Shown piece after piece: positions 17,440 through 25,746 of a DNA stretch of 64,000 nucleotides. Made by a program: the position numbers and the translations under genes. The stretch is from Palsa-1447 sp964509885 (GTDB taxonomy: Bacteria > Verrucomicrobiota > Verrucomicrobiia > Opitutales > Opitutaceae), in contig CAZDZL010000002.1 in assembly GCA_964509885.1 (NCBI GenBank), positions 79,712-143,711 on the forward strand, in the 5' to 3' direction. Position 1 is the stretch's first letter, and every line of letters begins with the position of its first letter. Below the pieces are notes generated by a model. The model had not been told where the DNA came from, did not search any database, and worked only from the letters and a program-made list of their open reading frames with translations.

Positions 17440-17916
17440 ACCCCGCCTCCGCGGCCGGCCGGGCCCGGAGCGCGGGCCCCGTTTGGCCCCCCTTGGGGCT
17501 GCTCAACTCATCCTCAATGTGGCGATGCTGGGGTATTTAGAGTTATTCCGCGGAGCTCCTGGCGGAGCGGCGCGGGGACCGAAGCGGTGTTTCCCGGGCG
17601 CTCTCGCGGCGGGGATCGGAGGGCCTGCATCCATCCACTTGCGCCGGCTTTCGCAGCGCCCCTGCCGGCCGGCACCTTCATCCGTATCCCGCTGGAGGCG
17701 TAGGTATTGAGGTTTCATTGATCAAAAATTCGGGATTGTTGAGATCGTGGCATTGGAGCTGCTAATCGGTGCCAGTATGCCTTCTACGCCTAAGATGCAG
17801 ACCTCGGCGCCCGCCGGTGCCCCGCCGTCTGAGGCGCACCGGTAATTTTGCTCAGCCTGACAGATCCAGACCAACAGACCCATAAACCATACAGCCCTCA
17901 AAATAACGAACATAGG
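17440..17916 (+). other. 477-bp regulatory region before amt
   Basis: No convincing gene is present. The first ~40 bp are a GC-rich inverted segment that could end the KdpDE transcript, but there is no clean T-tract. Around 17713-17763 base composition turns AT-rich and includes a sigma-54-like promoter. A long leader of about 140 nt would precede the amt start codon. Confidence 0.6.
17748..17763 (+). promoter_or_regulatory. Candidate sigma-54 promoter of the amt-glnK operon
   Basis: TGGCATTGGAGCTGCT has GG and GC separated by exactly 10 nt, as in the -24/-12 consensus. It keeps TGGCA and TGCT but deviates at three consensus positions. It lies about 155 bp before the amt start. Sigma-54 control of ammonium transport genes is well established elsewhere. 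Confidence 0.5.
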
Positions 17917-19527
17917 ATGAAAAAATTCACCATAAACAACTTCGTCACAAAGTTCCGTGACCCGAAGCAGCGTAAGTATTTTTATGCCTTATTCGGAGGG
18001 AAACTCGTCGGGGTGGGCCTGTGTTTCCTGATCATGGGCGCGGCCTCGCTCTATTTCGCGGGGTCCAGCACGGCGCACGCCCAGGCCGCCCCTGCGGCGG
18101 CCCCTGCTGCCGCGGCGCCCGCAGCCGCGGCTCCTGCAGCTCCCGCAGCTGCAGCCCCGGCGGCGGCGGCTCCCGCGGCGGCGGCACCGGCAGCCCCCAC
18201 GCCCGACGCCATGTACGCCAACCCCATCAACACGATGTGGGTCCTCGTCACGGCGTTCCTGGTGTTCTTCATGCAGGCGGGCTTCATGTTCCTTGAGGCC
18301 GGCTTCGCCCGCGAGCGGGAGACGATCAATGTCCTCCTCGAGGGCATCGTCGACACCTGCCTCTGCGGAATCCTGTTCTACGTCTGGGGCTTCGCCTGGA
18401 TGTTCGGGCACGGCAACGGGTACATCGGCTGGGGCGACGGCGCCGGCCACACCTGGTACTGCCTGCAGAACCTCCCGGACACCTACGAGTCGACGGGCGT
18501 CGCGACGCTGGCGTTCTTCCTGTTCCAGTTCGCCTTCGCCGACACCTGCTCGACGATCACGTCGGGCGCCATGCTCGGCCGCACCGGATTCTGGGGCGAC
18601 CTCTGGTACAGCATCGGGGTCAGCGGCTTCCTCTACCCGATCTTCGGCCACTGGGCCTGGGGCCCGGACGGCTGGCTCAACACCATCCCGTTCTGGAAGG
18701 CCGCTCCGTTCCATGACTTCGCCGGATCGACCGTGGTGCACACCATCGGCGGCATGATCGCCCTCGCCGGAGCCATCGTGCTCGGGCCGCGCCTCGGCCG
18801 CAAATTCAAGCGCGACGGCGGCGGGCCGATGCCCTACCACAACATGACGGTCGCCTCTGTGGGCGCCATCATCCTCTGGTTCGGCTGGTACGGGTTCAAC
18901 CCGGGCAGCACGCTCTCGGCCATGGACACGGCGGGCGTGGCCAGGGTCGCGGCCAACACGACGCTCGCGGCCTGCGCGGGCGGACTGGGCGCCCTCTTCT
19001 TCGTCTACCCCCGCTCCAAGAAGTGGGACTGCGGCGCGACGGTCAACGGCCTCCTGGCCGGCCTCGTGGCCATCACCTGCCCGTGCTACTGGGTCTCGCC
19101 CCTCGGGGCGATCCTGCTCGGCGCGATCGCAGGCGTGATCGTGATCCTCTCGACGGACCTCCTCGAATACCTGCGCATCGACGATCCCTGCGGAGCGTGG
19201 CCGGTCCACGGCGCGTGCGGCATCTGGGGCACATGGAGCCTCGGGCTCTTCGCCACGGGCCAGTTCGGGGCGCCGACGCCCACGGGCGCCGACACGTCGA
19301 CCGTCGTCAAGGGTCTCTTCTACGGCGGCGGCACGGACCAGCTGGTCGCGCAGTTCATCGGCAACACGTCGATCGGCCTCGGGGTGTTCATCGTCTCGAT
19401 GATCATGATGTACGCGGTGAAGGCCACGGGCACGCTAAGGGTCTCCAAGGAAGGCGAGCTCGAGGGCCTCGACCTCCACGAGCACGGCGGCACGGCTTAT
19501 CCCGACACCCGCACCTCCACGCACTAA
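17917..19527 (+). CDS. amt: Ammonium transporter (Amt family), first copy
   Basis: The 536-residue protein has a positively charged N-terminus and a hydrophobic segment (about 30-50), probably a signal peptide ending HAQA. A 40-residue Ala/Pro-only stretch (about 57-97) follows, then the eleven-helix Amt core. The twin pore-histidine contexts are present: DFAGSTVVHTIGG and VHGACGIWGT. So are FFMQAGFMFLEAGF and WFGWYGFNPGS. It moves ammonium/ammonia across the inner membrane. Start 17917 (ATG) is preferred over the TTG at 17848. The Ala/Pro insert before helix 1 is unusual. glnK lies 86 bp downstream behind a hairpin, and a second amt follows it. Confidence 0.95.
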   Translation: MKKFTINNFVTKFRDPKQRKYFYALFGGKLVGVGLCFLIMGAASLYFAGSSTAHAQAAPAAAPAAAAPAAAAPAAPAAAAPAAAAPAAAAPAAPTPDAMYANPINTMWVLVTAFLVFFMQAGFMFLEAGFARERETINVLLEGIVDTCLCGILFYVWGFAWMFGHGNGYIGWGDGAGHTWYCLQNLPDTYESTGVATLAFFLFQFAFADTCSTITSGAMLGRTGFWGDLWYSIGVSGFLYPIFGHWAWGPDGWLNTIPFWKAAPFHDFAGSTVVHTIGGMIALAGAIVLGPRLGRKFKRDGGGPMPYHNMTVASVGAIILWFGWYGFNPGSTLSAMDTAGVARVAANTTLAACAGGLGALFFVYPRSKKWDCGATVNGLLAGLVAITCPCYWVSPLGAILLGAIAGVIVILSTDLLEYLRIDDPCGAWPVHGACGIWGTWSLGLFATGQFGAPTPTGADTSTVVKGLFYGGGTDQLVAQFIGNTSIGLGVFIVSMIMMYAVKATGTLRVSKEGELEGLDLHEHGGTAYPDTRTSTH

Positions 19528-19536
19528 ACAAATGAG

Positions 19537-19576
19537 ACGGGCCGCCCCGCATCCCTAGCGAAGCGGGGCGGCCCGT
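19537..19576 (+). promoter_or_regulatory. Perfect 14-bp hairpin between amt and glnK
   Basis: Arms 19537-19550 and 19563-19576 (beginning ACGGGCCGCCCCGC) are perfectly complementary around a 12-nt loop. There is no T-tract, so it is more likely an mRNA-stabilising or processing element within the amt-glnK transcript than a simple terminator. Confidence 0.75.
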
Positions 19577-19613
19577 ACCTAACCGAGACCAACATCATCC
19601 AAGAAAGTATTCC

Positions 19614-19952
19614 ATGAAGCTAATCATCGCCATCATCAAACCGTTCAAGCTCGATGAAGTGAAGGAAGCCCTGAGCGCTGCCGGCATCGAGGGCATGACG
19701 GTAACCGAGGTCAAGGGCTTCGGCCGCCAGAAGGGCCACACGGAGGTTTACCGCGGCAGCGAGTACACGGTCGACTTCGTCCCGAAGGCGAAGCTCGAGA
19801 TCGCCGTGTCCAACGACGCCGCGGCCAAGGTCGTCGAGGTTATCCTCAAGGCCGCACGGACCGACAAGATCGGGGACGGCAAGATCTTCGTCATGCCGCT
19901 TGACGAAGTCATCAGGGTTCGTACCGGTGAGACCGGTGAGAAAGCCGTCTGA
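19614..19952 (+). CDS. glnK: Nitrogen regulatory protein P-II
   Basis: The 112-residue protein is a full-length P-II. It starts MKLIIAIIKPFKLDEVKEAL, has TVTEVKGFGRQKGH, the T-loop with uridylylation-site Y51 in RGSEYTVDFVPK, and the C-terminal GDGKIFVMPLDEVIRVRTGE. P-II proteins sense 2-oxoglutarate and ATP/ADP and block Amt channels by inserting the T-loop. Lying between two amt genes, it is named glnK by linkage. It is probably co-transcribed with the first amt. Confidence 0.97.
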   Translation: MKLIIAIIKPFKLDEVKEALSAAGIEGMTVTEVKGFGRQKGHTEVYRGSEYTVDFVPKAKLEIAVSNDAAAKVVEVILKAARTDKIGDGKIFVMPLDEVIRVRTGETGEKAV

Positions 19953-20005
19953 TGGGTTCCGTTTTGAATTAGAGTCACCTTAACAGGTGCCTCTGTGTCG
20001 GGTCG

Positions 20006-20036
20006 GCCGGCTCCCCCTGATCAGGGGGGAGCCGGC
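20006..20036 (+). terminator. GC-rich hairpin after glnK
   Basis: GCCGGCTCCCCCTGA pairs with the following TCAGGGGGGAGCCGGC with one bulge and almost no loop. No T-tract follows, so it is a possible end of the amt-glnK transcript with moderate support. Confidence 0.55.
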
Positions 20037-20155
20037 TCACTTCCAGGGTATTTCGGAGAATTTCGCGGACGACGTGGTGGTTTTTTGGGGCCGGCCCAAG
20101 CGAGCGGGATGGATCCCCAGGCCATTGCGGGTCCCGTTCAGCCCCAGAGAGCATA

Positions 20156-20178
20156 TCGTATCATATGATCTGATACGA
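20156..20178 (+). promoter_or_regulatory. Perfect inverted repeat, candidate enhancer site upstream of second amt
   Basis: TCGTATCA (20156-20163) and TGATACGA (20171-20178) form a perfect 8-bp inverted repeat with 7-bp spacer. Its centre is about 110 bp before the expected start of transcription from the sigma-54 promoter at 20251, a usual distance for an enhancer-binding protein. It does not match the enterobacterial NtrC consensus. Confidence 0.55.
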
Positions 20179-20222
20179 ACAGAGGGGGATCCCGGAAAGT
20201 CATGGCGTTAAAATGGTATATA

Positions 20223-20244
20223 ATATGTTTAATATCAAACATAT
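20223..20244 (+). promoter_or_regulatory. AT-rich perfect inverted repeat just upstream of the sigma-54 promoter
   Basis: ATATGTTT (20223-20230) and AAACATAT (20237-20244) are a perfect 8-bp inverted repeat with a 6-bp spacer. They lie in the most AT-rich stretch of this region, directly before the -24 element. It may be a repressor operator or a DNA-bending (IHF-like) site. Confidence 0.5.
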
Positions 20245-20250
20245 GCCATG

Positions 20251-20266
20251 TGGCACCGGTCTTGCT
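20251..20266 (+). promoter_or_regulatory. Sigma-54 promoter of the second amt gene
   Basis: TGGCACCGGTCTTGCT matches the sigma-54 consensus nearly perfectly: TGGCAC at -24, TTGCT at -12, and exactly 10 nt between GG and GC. It lies 74 bp before the ATG, with an inverted repeat at enhancer distance upstream. This strongly suggests nitrogen-regulated expression. Confidence 0.82.
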
Positions 20267-20339
20267 AATTACGTTTTCGTGAGCGGCGCCCAGCCGCTCA
20301 TCCAGCCTGATCCTGGAAAGATGATATACCCTGAATATT

Positions 20340-22055
20340 ATGACCATCCGACACATAGGCACATCATGTCTACGCGCGGCCCTGCTCGGGGCGGCGCTTT
20401 ATGTTACGGCGGGAAGCTCGAGGCTCCTCGCCGACGACCCCAAGCCTGATCCCAACGGCGCAGCCACCGGGGCGGCAGTCGACGCGCAGTCGCCCGCCGG
20501 CTCATTCCTTGTAAGCGCGCCGGCGGATCTGAGCGCGGATGACAAGAAGGACGCGGCCAAGCTGAAGGCGTACACGGACGCTAAGAAGGCGTCCGACGAC
20601 TTCAACAACATGGCGAAGACGGAGCCGCTGGCGGTCAAGCTCGCCGACTCCGTGGGCCACAACCGCGTCGCCATCAACTTCACCTGGACCCTGATGACCG
20701 GCTTCCTGGTCATGTTCATGCAGGCGGGGTTTGCGCTGGTGGAGACGGGCCTGTGCCGGGCGAAGAACGCGGGGCACACCATGGCGATGAACTTCATGAT
20801 CTATCCCATGGGCATGCTCGGGTTCTACCTGTGCGGGTTCGCCTTCATGTTCGGCGGCATGGCCGACCCAATGTCGCCCGCGGGAGGGGGCATCGTCACC
20901 ATGGGCGGTTACGCCGGGCTCAACCATGAGCTCGGCTTCATGCTCGGAGGCCATTTCATCGGCCTCCTGGGCTGGAAGGGATTCATGCTCCAGGGCGCCG
21001 GTTATGACACCGCGGCATTTGCACTCTTCCTCTTCCAGATGGTGTTCATGGACACAACCGCGACGATACCCACCGGGGCCGCGGCGGAACGGTGGAAATT
21101 CTCGGCCTTCATGATATATGGATGCTGCATCGGCTCGATCATGTATCCCGTGTTCGGGAACTGGGTCTGGGGCGCGGGCTGGCTCTCGCAGATGGGCGTC
21201 AACTGGGGGATCGGCCACGGCCACGTGGACTTTGCCGGATCCTCGGTCGTGCACATGCAGGGCGGCGTCATTGCGCTCATCTTCGCGTGGCTCATAGGCC
21301 CGCGCACGGGGAAGTACAACGCGGCCGGAAAGCTGGTGAACCCCATCGTTCCCCACAGCATACCCCTGGTCATGCTCGGCACGTTCATCCTGGCGTTCGG
21401 CTGGTTCGGCTTCAACCCCGGCTCGTCGCTCGCGGCGACCGACTACCGCATCGCTGTGGTCGCGGTGAACACGATGCTGGCCTCGGCCACGGGCGCCGTC
21501 GGCGCGACGATGTGGATGTGGTGGTTCAAGACAAAGAAGCCCGACCCTGCGATGATGTGCAATGGCATGCTTGCGGGCCTCGTGGCCATCACATGCCCCT
21601 GCGCCTTCGTGAGCGCGAGCGGCGCCTGCTGGCTCGGCCTGATCGCCGGAGTCCTCTGTGTCGAGTCGGTGTTCTTCTTCGACAAGATGAAGATCGACGA
21701 CTCGGTGGGCGCGATCTCGGTCCACGGTGTCAACGGCGCCTGGGGATGCCTTTCGCTCGGCCTCTTCGCCGACGGCACCTACGGCGACGGCTGGAACGGC
21801 GTCGCGGGCAACGTGACGGGCCTCTTTTACGGCGGCGGCATGGGCCAGTTCTGGGCCGAGCTGATCGGCGTCACGGTCTGCTTCGTGACGCTGTCCATCC
21901 TCTCGCTCGTCGTGTACTTCATCGCCGAGAAGCTCGTGGGCAACCGGGTCAGCAAGGAAGTCGAGATCTCGGGCCTCGACCTGCCCGAGATGGGCGCGCC
22001 CGGGTACTCCGGGATTGTCTTCGACAAGGTCGTCGAGAATCCGATAGCCAACTGA
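20340..22055 (+). CDS. amt: Ammonium transporter (Amt family), second copy
   Basis: The 571-residue protein begins with a signal peptide-like segment (about 1-31, ending RLLA). A charged, Asp/Lys-rich region of about 75 residues follows before the first Amt helix, which carries FTWTLMTGFLVMFMQAGFALVETG. The pore-histidine contexts are DFAGSSVVHMQGG and VHGVNGAWG. It differs from the first copy mainly in its longer N-terminus and the insert GGYAGLNHELGFMLGGHF. It has its own sigma-54 promoter. Two Amts around one P-II suggest division of labour, for example high-affinity transport versus a sensor-like Amt. Confidence 0.95.
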   Translation: MTIRHIGTSCLRAALLGAALYVTAGSSRLLADDPKPDPNGAATGAAVDAQSPAGSFLVSAPADLSADDKKDAAKLKAYTDAKKASDDFNNMAKTEPLAVKLADSVGHNRVAINFTWTLMTGFLVMFMQAGFALVETGLCRAKNAGHTMAMNFMIYPMGMLGFYLCGFAFMFGGMADPMSPAGGGIVTMGGYAGLNHELGFMLGGHFIGLLGWKGFMLQGAGYDTAAFALFLFQMVFMDTTATIPTGAAAERWKFSAFMIYGCCIGSIMYPVFGNWVWGAGWLSQMGVNWGIGHGHVDFAGSSVVHMQGGVIALIFAWLIGPRTGKYNAAGKLVNPIVPHSIPLVMLGTFILAFGWFGFNPGSSLAATDYRIAVVAVNTMLASATGAVGATMWMWWFKTKKPDPAMMCNGMLAGLVAITCPCAFVSASGACWLGLIAGVLCVESVFFFDKMKIDDSVGAISVHGVNGAWGCLSLGLFADGTYGDGWNGVAGNVTGLFYGGGMGQFWAELIGVTVCFVTLSILSLVVYFIAEKLVGNRVSKEVEISGLDLPEMGAPGYSGIVFDKVVENPIAN

Positions 22056-22073
22056 TAGGCCTCAATCTTCGGC

Positions 22074-22102
22074 ACCGCGCGGGGTCCCATCCCCCGCGCG
22101 GT
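22074..22102 (+). terminator. GC-rich hairpin after the second amt
   Basis: ACCGCGCGGGG (22074-22084) pairs perfectly with CCCCGCGCGGT (22092-22102) around a 7-nt loop. No T-tract follows, so this is a weak terminator or an mRNA end-protecting structure. Confidence 0.55.
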
Positions 22103-22142
22103 CCCGGGATACGGCAACCCAAATTCGACCCCACAAAATCTC

Positions 22143-22469
22143 ATGCAATCCCTAGGTACCAATCTCTCGCTCTCGTCCATGGCGCTTGGCGCCGGCCTCA
22201 TGATCGGCTACGCCTTCGGCGCCATCCAGGCGGCCGCGACCCGCCGCCACGAGCGGCTTCAGAGCGAAGGCAAATTCAAGAGCGGCTGGGCCGCCACGCC
22301 CGGGTCCTTCCGCCGTGTGGCCTACCTCCTCGTCGCCCTTGCGGCCGTGCAGTTCCTTTTCCCCGTTTTCTTCGCTCCCGACGGCGCCAGCCAATGGTGC
22401 GTGTCGATTGGCGTCGTCGCCGGCTACGGCTGGACGCTTTATAAGCAGATGCGACTGCGCAGGGCCTGA
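22143..22469 (+). CDS. Small membrane protein of unknown function
   Basis: The 108-residue protein has three hydrophobic segments (about 10-32, 59-78 and 84-100). Between the first two lies a basic loop (RRHERLQSEGKFKSG). I do not recognise the family. Its stop lies 8 nt before the antiporter start, so the two are very probably one transcript and may form one complex, but function is unknown. Confidence 0.7.
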   Translation: MQSLGTNLSLSSMALGAGLMIGYAFGAIQAAATRRHERLQSEGKFKSGWAATPGSFRRVAYLLVALAAVQFLFPVFFAPDGASQWCVSIGVVAGYGWTLYKQMRLRRA

Positions 22470-22477
22470 TCCCGGTG

Positions 22478-23950
22478 ATGTTTCCCATCGTCGCCGCGAT
22501 CGACGCCGCGACCGCCGCCGGGGACTTTCCCCGCGCGCTGAGCAGCTATCCGCCGGTTCAGCCCGGGGGCCTCTGGCAGGCGCTCTCGGACCGCGTACGC
22601 GCGGAGCCGTTCAACCTCGTCGCCACCGTTATCTTCGCGCTCGCGATCGCGCACACGTTCATGGCGCCCGTCATCCGGGGCTGGGCGCACAGGGCCGAGG
22701 AGAGGCACCGGAACAGGCCCAGGGACAGCCGGCCGATCCCCCTCGACGACGAGGGCAACGAGGTTCCCGAGGTCAGCTTCCAGGGGCAGATCCTGCATTT
22801 CCTGAGCGAGGTCGAGGCGGTGTTCGGGATCTGGGCCGTCGTGCTCGCCGTCGCGATAGCGATGAGCCGAGGATGGGGGACGGCGGTGGACTACATAGGC
22901 CACAAGGTCGACTTCACCGAGCCCATGTTCGTGATGGTCATCATGGCGCTCGCCTCGACGAGGCCCATGATGCGCCTCGCCGAGCAGACCCTGTTCCTGT
23001 TCGCGGCGGTCGGCGGCGCCACGGTCGGCGCATGGTGGGTCTCCATCCTGGTCGTCGGGCCGCTCTTCGGGTCCCTCATCACCGAGCCTGGGGCCATGAC
23101 GATCTCCGCGCTGCTCCTGGCGCGGCAGTTCTACCACCTGCGGCCGTCGCCGCGCCTGAGCTACGCCACCATCGGGCTCCTCTTCGTCAATGTCTCCGTG
23201 GGCGGCACGCTGACGCAGTTCGCGGCGCCGCCCATGGTCATGGCCGCGGGACCGTGGCACTGGGGCTTTGTCTACATGATCACGAACTTCGGATGGAAGG
23301 CGTTCACCGGGATCGTCTGCGCCACCAGCCTGTACTACTTCGTCTTCAGGAAGGAGTTTGACACGCTCAACAGGGCCTACCTGAAGCAGGGTCGGGCGCT
23401 GACGCAGGGCGGCGGCTCCTACATACCTCTCTGGATCATTTTGGCGCAGGCCTGCTTTCTCGTCTACACCGTGGCCGTGGCGCAGTACCCGGCCCTCTTC
23501 ATCGGGGGATTCCTGTTCTTCATGGCCTTCGCGCAGGCCACGGCGCACTACCAGAAGAAGCTCGACCTGCGTCCCTCGCTCCTCGTCGGGTTCTTCCTCG
23601 CCGGCCTCGTGGTGCACGGCGGCCTTCAGAGCTGGTGGATCGAGCCAGTGCTAAAGAGCCTCGGGCGCGTCGCCCTCTTCACATGGGCCACGATCCTCAC
23701 GGGATTCAACGACAACGCCGCGATCACCTACCTTGCCACGCTCGTTCCGGGATTCACGGAGCCCTTCAAGTATGCGGTGGTCGCGGGCGCGGTCACGGGC
23801 GGGGGGCTCACGGTTATCGCGAACGCCCCGAACCCGGCGGGCCAGTCCATCCTGCAGCGTTTTTTCCCGGGCGGCGTCTCGCCCCTCAAGCTCCTGATTT
23901 CCGCCGTGGTCCCCACGCTGGTCTTGGCGGCGGCCTTCATGCTGCTCTAG
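22478..23950 (+). CDS. Putative Na+/H+ antiporter
   Basis: The ~490-residue polytopic protein has about ten hydrophobic segments. It includes VLAVAIAMSRGWGTAVDYI, the conserved stretch GPLFGSLITEPGAMTISALLLARQF, and ILTGFNDNAAITYLATLVPG near the C-terminus. Together these match the family annotated as putative Na+/H+ antiporter (Na_H_antiport_3 type). A charged loop (about 72-95; RAEERHRNRPRDSRP) faces the cytoplasm. Start is ATG 22478, with GTG 22475 adjacent. It lies 8 nt after the small membrane protein and convergent to the second KdpE-like gene. Confidence 0.83.
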   Translation: MFPIVAAIDAATAAGDFPRALSSYPPVQPGGLWQALSDRVRAEPFNLVATVIFALAIAHTFMAPVIRGWAHRAEERHRNRPRDSRPIPLDDEGNEVPEVSFQGQILHFLSEVEAVFGIWAVVLAVAIAMSRGWGTAVDYIGHKVDFTEPMFVMVIMALASTRPMMRLAEQTLFLFAAVGGATVGAWWVSILVVGPLFGSLITEPGAMTISALLLARQFYHLRPSPRLSYATIGLLFVNVSVGGTLTQFAAPPMVMAAGPWHWGFVYMITNFGWKAFTGIVCATSLYYFVFRKEFDTLNRAYLKQGRALTQGGGSYIPLWIILAQACFLVYTVAVAQYPALFIGGFLFFMAFAQATAHYQKKLDLRPSLLVGFFLAGLVVHGGLQSWWIEPVLKSLGRVALFTWATILTGFNDNAAITYLATLVPGFTEPFKYAVVAGAVTGGGLTVIANAPNPAGQSILQRFFPGGVSPLKLLISAVVPTLVLAAAFMLL

Positions 23951-23977
23951 CCGGACGCACCCCGCCCACACCCCCTT

Positions 23978-24688
23978 TCAGGCCGCCGGCTGGGGCTTGC
24001 TGACAAAGCGGTAGCCGACGCTCGTCTCGGTCTGGAAATGCCCGGCCGAGTCCACCTCGTCGCCGAGCTTCTTGCGGATCTGCATCATGTAATAGCGCAG
24101 GTAGTTGGTGTTCTCCCGCGCATGGGGCCCCCAGATCTCGTTCAGGATGTGCTGGTGCGTGAGCAGCTTGTCGCGGTTCATGATGAACATGCGCAGCACC
24201 TTGAATTCCTGGGCCGTGAGCTTGACGGGCTGGCCATTGCGAAGGACCCGCCTCTGCTCGAGGTCCACCTGGATCGGCCCGAACTGGAAGTTGTTGCCGG
24301 GCGCCGCCGCCGTGCCGACGCGACGCAGCAGCGCGCGCATCCTGGCCAGCAGCTCCCCCCCGCTGAAGGGCTTGGTCAGGTAGTCGTCGGCTCCCGCGTC
24401 CAGCGCTGCGATCTTTCCCGTCTCGTTGTCCTGCACGGAGAGGATCAGCACGGGCACGGGGCAGATGACGCGCAGGGCCCTCAGCACCTCGGTCCCGTGC
24501 GTGTCCGGCAGCCCCAGGTCCAGGACCACAAGGTCGGGGGCCTGGAGCGCGACCTCGCCCAGCGCGACCCGGCCCGACTCCGCCTCCCTCACTTCATAGC
24601 CGGCCTCCTCAAGGGCGTAGCGGAGCAGCCGCCGGATCTGCTCCTCGTCGTCGACGACCAGGATATTCGACTTGGGCTCCTTCTTCAT
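23978..24688 (-). CDS. KdpE-like response regulator, second copy
   Basis: The 236-residue regulator has D13/D14, phosphoacceptor D57 in LVVLDLGLPDTHG and the KPF lysine in YLTKPFSGGELLARM. Its winged-helix domain has KLTAQEFKVLRMF, LTHQHILNEIWGPHARENTNYLRYYMMQIRKKLG in two blocks. It starts inside the kinase gene end (4-nt overlap). It is paralogous to the regulator at 16750, and the two pairs flank the ammonium transport block in opposite orientation. Confidence 0.92.
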   Translation of the reverse strand: MKKEPKSNILVVDDEEQIRRLLRYALEEAGYEVREAESGRVALGEVALQAPDLVVLDLGLPDTHGTEVLRALRVICPVPVLILSVQDNETGKIAALDAGADDYLTKPFSGGELLARMRALLRRVGTAAAPGNNFQFGPIQVDLEQRRVLRNGQPVKLTAQEFKVLRMFIMNRDKLLTHQHILNEIWGPHARENTNYLRYYMMQIRKKLGDEVDSAGHFQTETSVGYRFVSKPQPAA

Positions 24689-25746
24689 CCGACGGGAACG
24701 GGCGCCTGCTCGTCGTTGGGGAGGGACAGGGTGAACCGCGCGCCGCCCCCAGGCGCCGTGTCGACCGAGACCTCACCGCCCTGGGCGCGCATGAAGCCCC
24801 GCACGATGGACAGTCCCAGGCCGAGGCCGCCCTTGCGGGCCAGGGGCCCGCGGGTGAACTTCTCAAAAATGGCCTCCCGGATTTCCACGGGCACGCCCGG
24901 GCCGGTGTCGGTCACGACGATGTGGATTTGTTTGGGTTTGGCCTTCACCGCAGCGCTCACCCGGATCTTGGATTCGGGTGGAGTGTGTAGGGCCGCATTG
25001 GCCAGGAGCTGGGCGATCGCCTGCTCCAGCAACGCGGCATCGGCCCTGAATATCGGCATATCCGAGGGAATTTCAATCTCAAGCGCATGGTCGCCTATCC
25101 GGGAACCGACCGCTCGCCGGGCGGAGGCGACGACCTCATGGCACTCGCACCAGTCCATCCTCGGCCTCAGGACGCCCGATTCGAGCCGGTTCTGGCTGAG
25201 GAGGTTGCCGACGAGCCTGTCGAGGCGGTCGGTCGCGATCTGCAGCTCGACGACCACCCTGTTCCTCTTCTCGGCATCGTGTGTTTCGAGCTGCTCGATC
25301 GCCGACCGGAAGACCGCAAGCGGCGTCATCATCTCATGCGACACGCTGTCGAGCAGCGTCTGGTGCATCCGTTCCGACTCGGCCAGGAGGCCCGCCCTGT
25401 AGAGCTCGGCGCGGAGCGCCGACAGCTGGCTGCCGATGAGCGCGACCGCAAAGTAGGTCGTGAGCAGCAGGCCCTCGTCGAAATGGATTCCCGCAAACGA
25501 GAGCTTTGGCGGCACGAAGAAGAAATCCCAGGCCATCGCGCCCGCGACAGCCGCGGCAAGCGCGGGCCACCGGCCAATGCTCAGGCTGAGCGCGATGATC
25601 GCCAGAAGGTAGACGTAGCCCAGGGCATGGTAGCTGAGCGGCGCGTACGACCCGGCGACGGTCACGAGGACCATCACTCCCGCGACCAGGGAATAGTCCC
25701 TTAGGGCGCCGTGGGGGCGCCCAGGGGTGGGCTTGGGGTCGGGCAT
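24685..25746 (-). CDS. KdpD-like sensor histidine kinase, short form
   Basis: The 353-residue protein carries the DUF4118 four-helix block (about 17-112; YVYLLAIIALSLSIGRW, AMAWDFFFVPPKLSF). HisKA follows directly, with H137 in SHEMMTPLAVF, then HATPase motifs (LLANAALHTPPESKIRV, TDTGPGVP, GLGLGLSIVRGF). It lacks both the cytoplasmic KdpD sensor half and the GAF domain of the paralogue at 15194. The residues after the phospho-His are MM instead of the common LR. It is paired by a 4-nt overlap with the regulator gene. Confidence 0.87.
   Translation of the reverse strand: MPDPKPTPGRPHGALRDYSLVAGVMVLVTVAGSYAPLSYHALGYVYLLAIIALSLSIGRWPALAAAVAGAMAWDFFFVPPKLSFAGIHFDEGLLLTTYFAVALIGSQLSALRAELYRAGLLAESERMHQTLLDSVSHEMMTPLAVFRSAIEQLETHDAEKRNRVVVELQIATDRLDRLVGNLLSQNRLESGVLRPRMDWCECHEVVASARRAVGSRIGDHALEIEIPSDMPIFRADAALLEQAIAQLLANAALHTPPESKIRVSAAVKAKPKQIHIVVTDTGPGVPVEIREAIFEKFTRGPLARKGGLGLGLSIVRGFMRAQGGEVSVDTAPGGGARFTLSLPNDEQAPVPVG

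Noticed and set aside
17440..17500. Rho-independent terminator after the first KdpE-like gene
   Set aside because: GC-rich partial inverted repeats are present, but the stem is interrupted and no T-tract follows.
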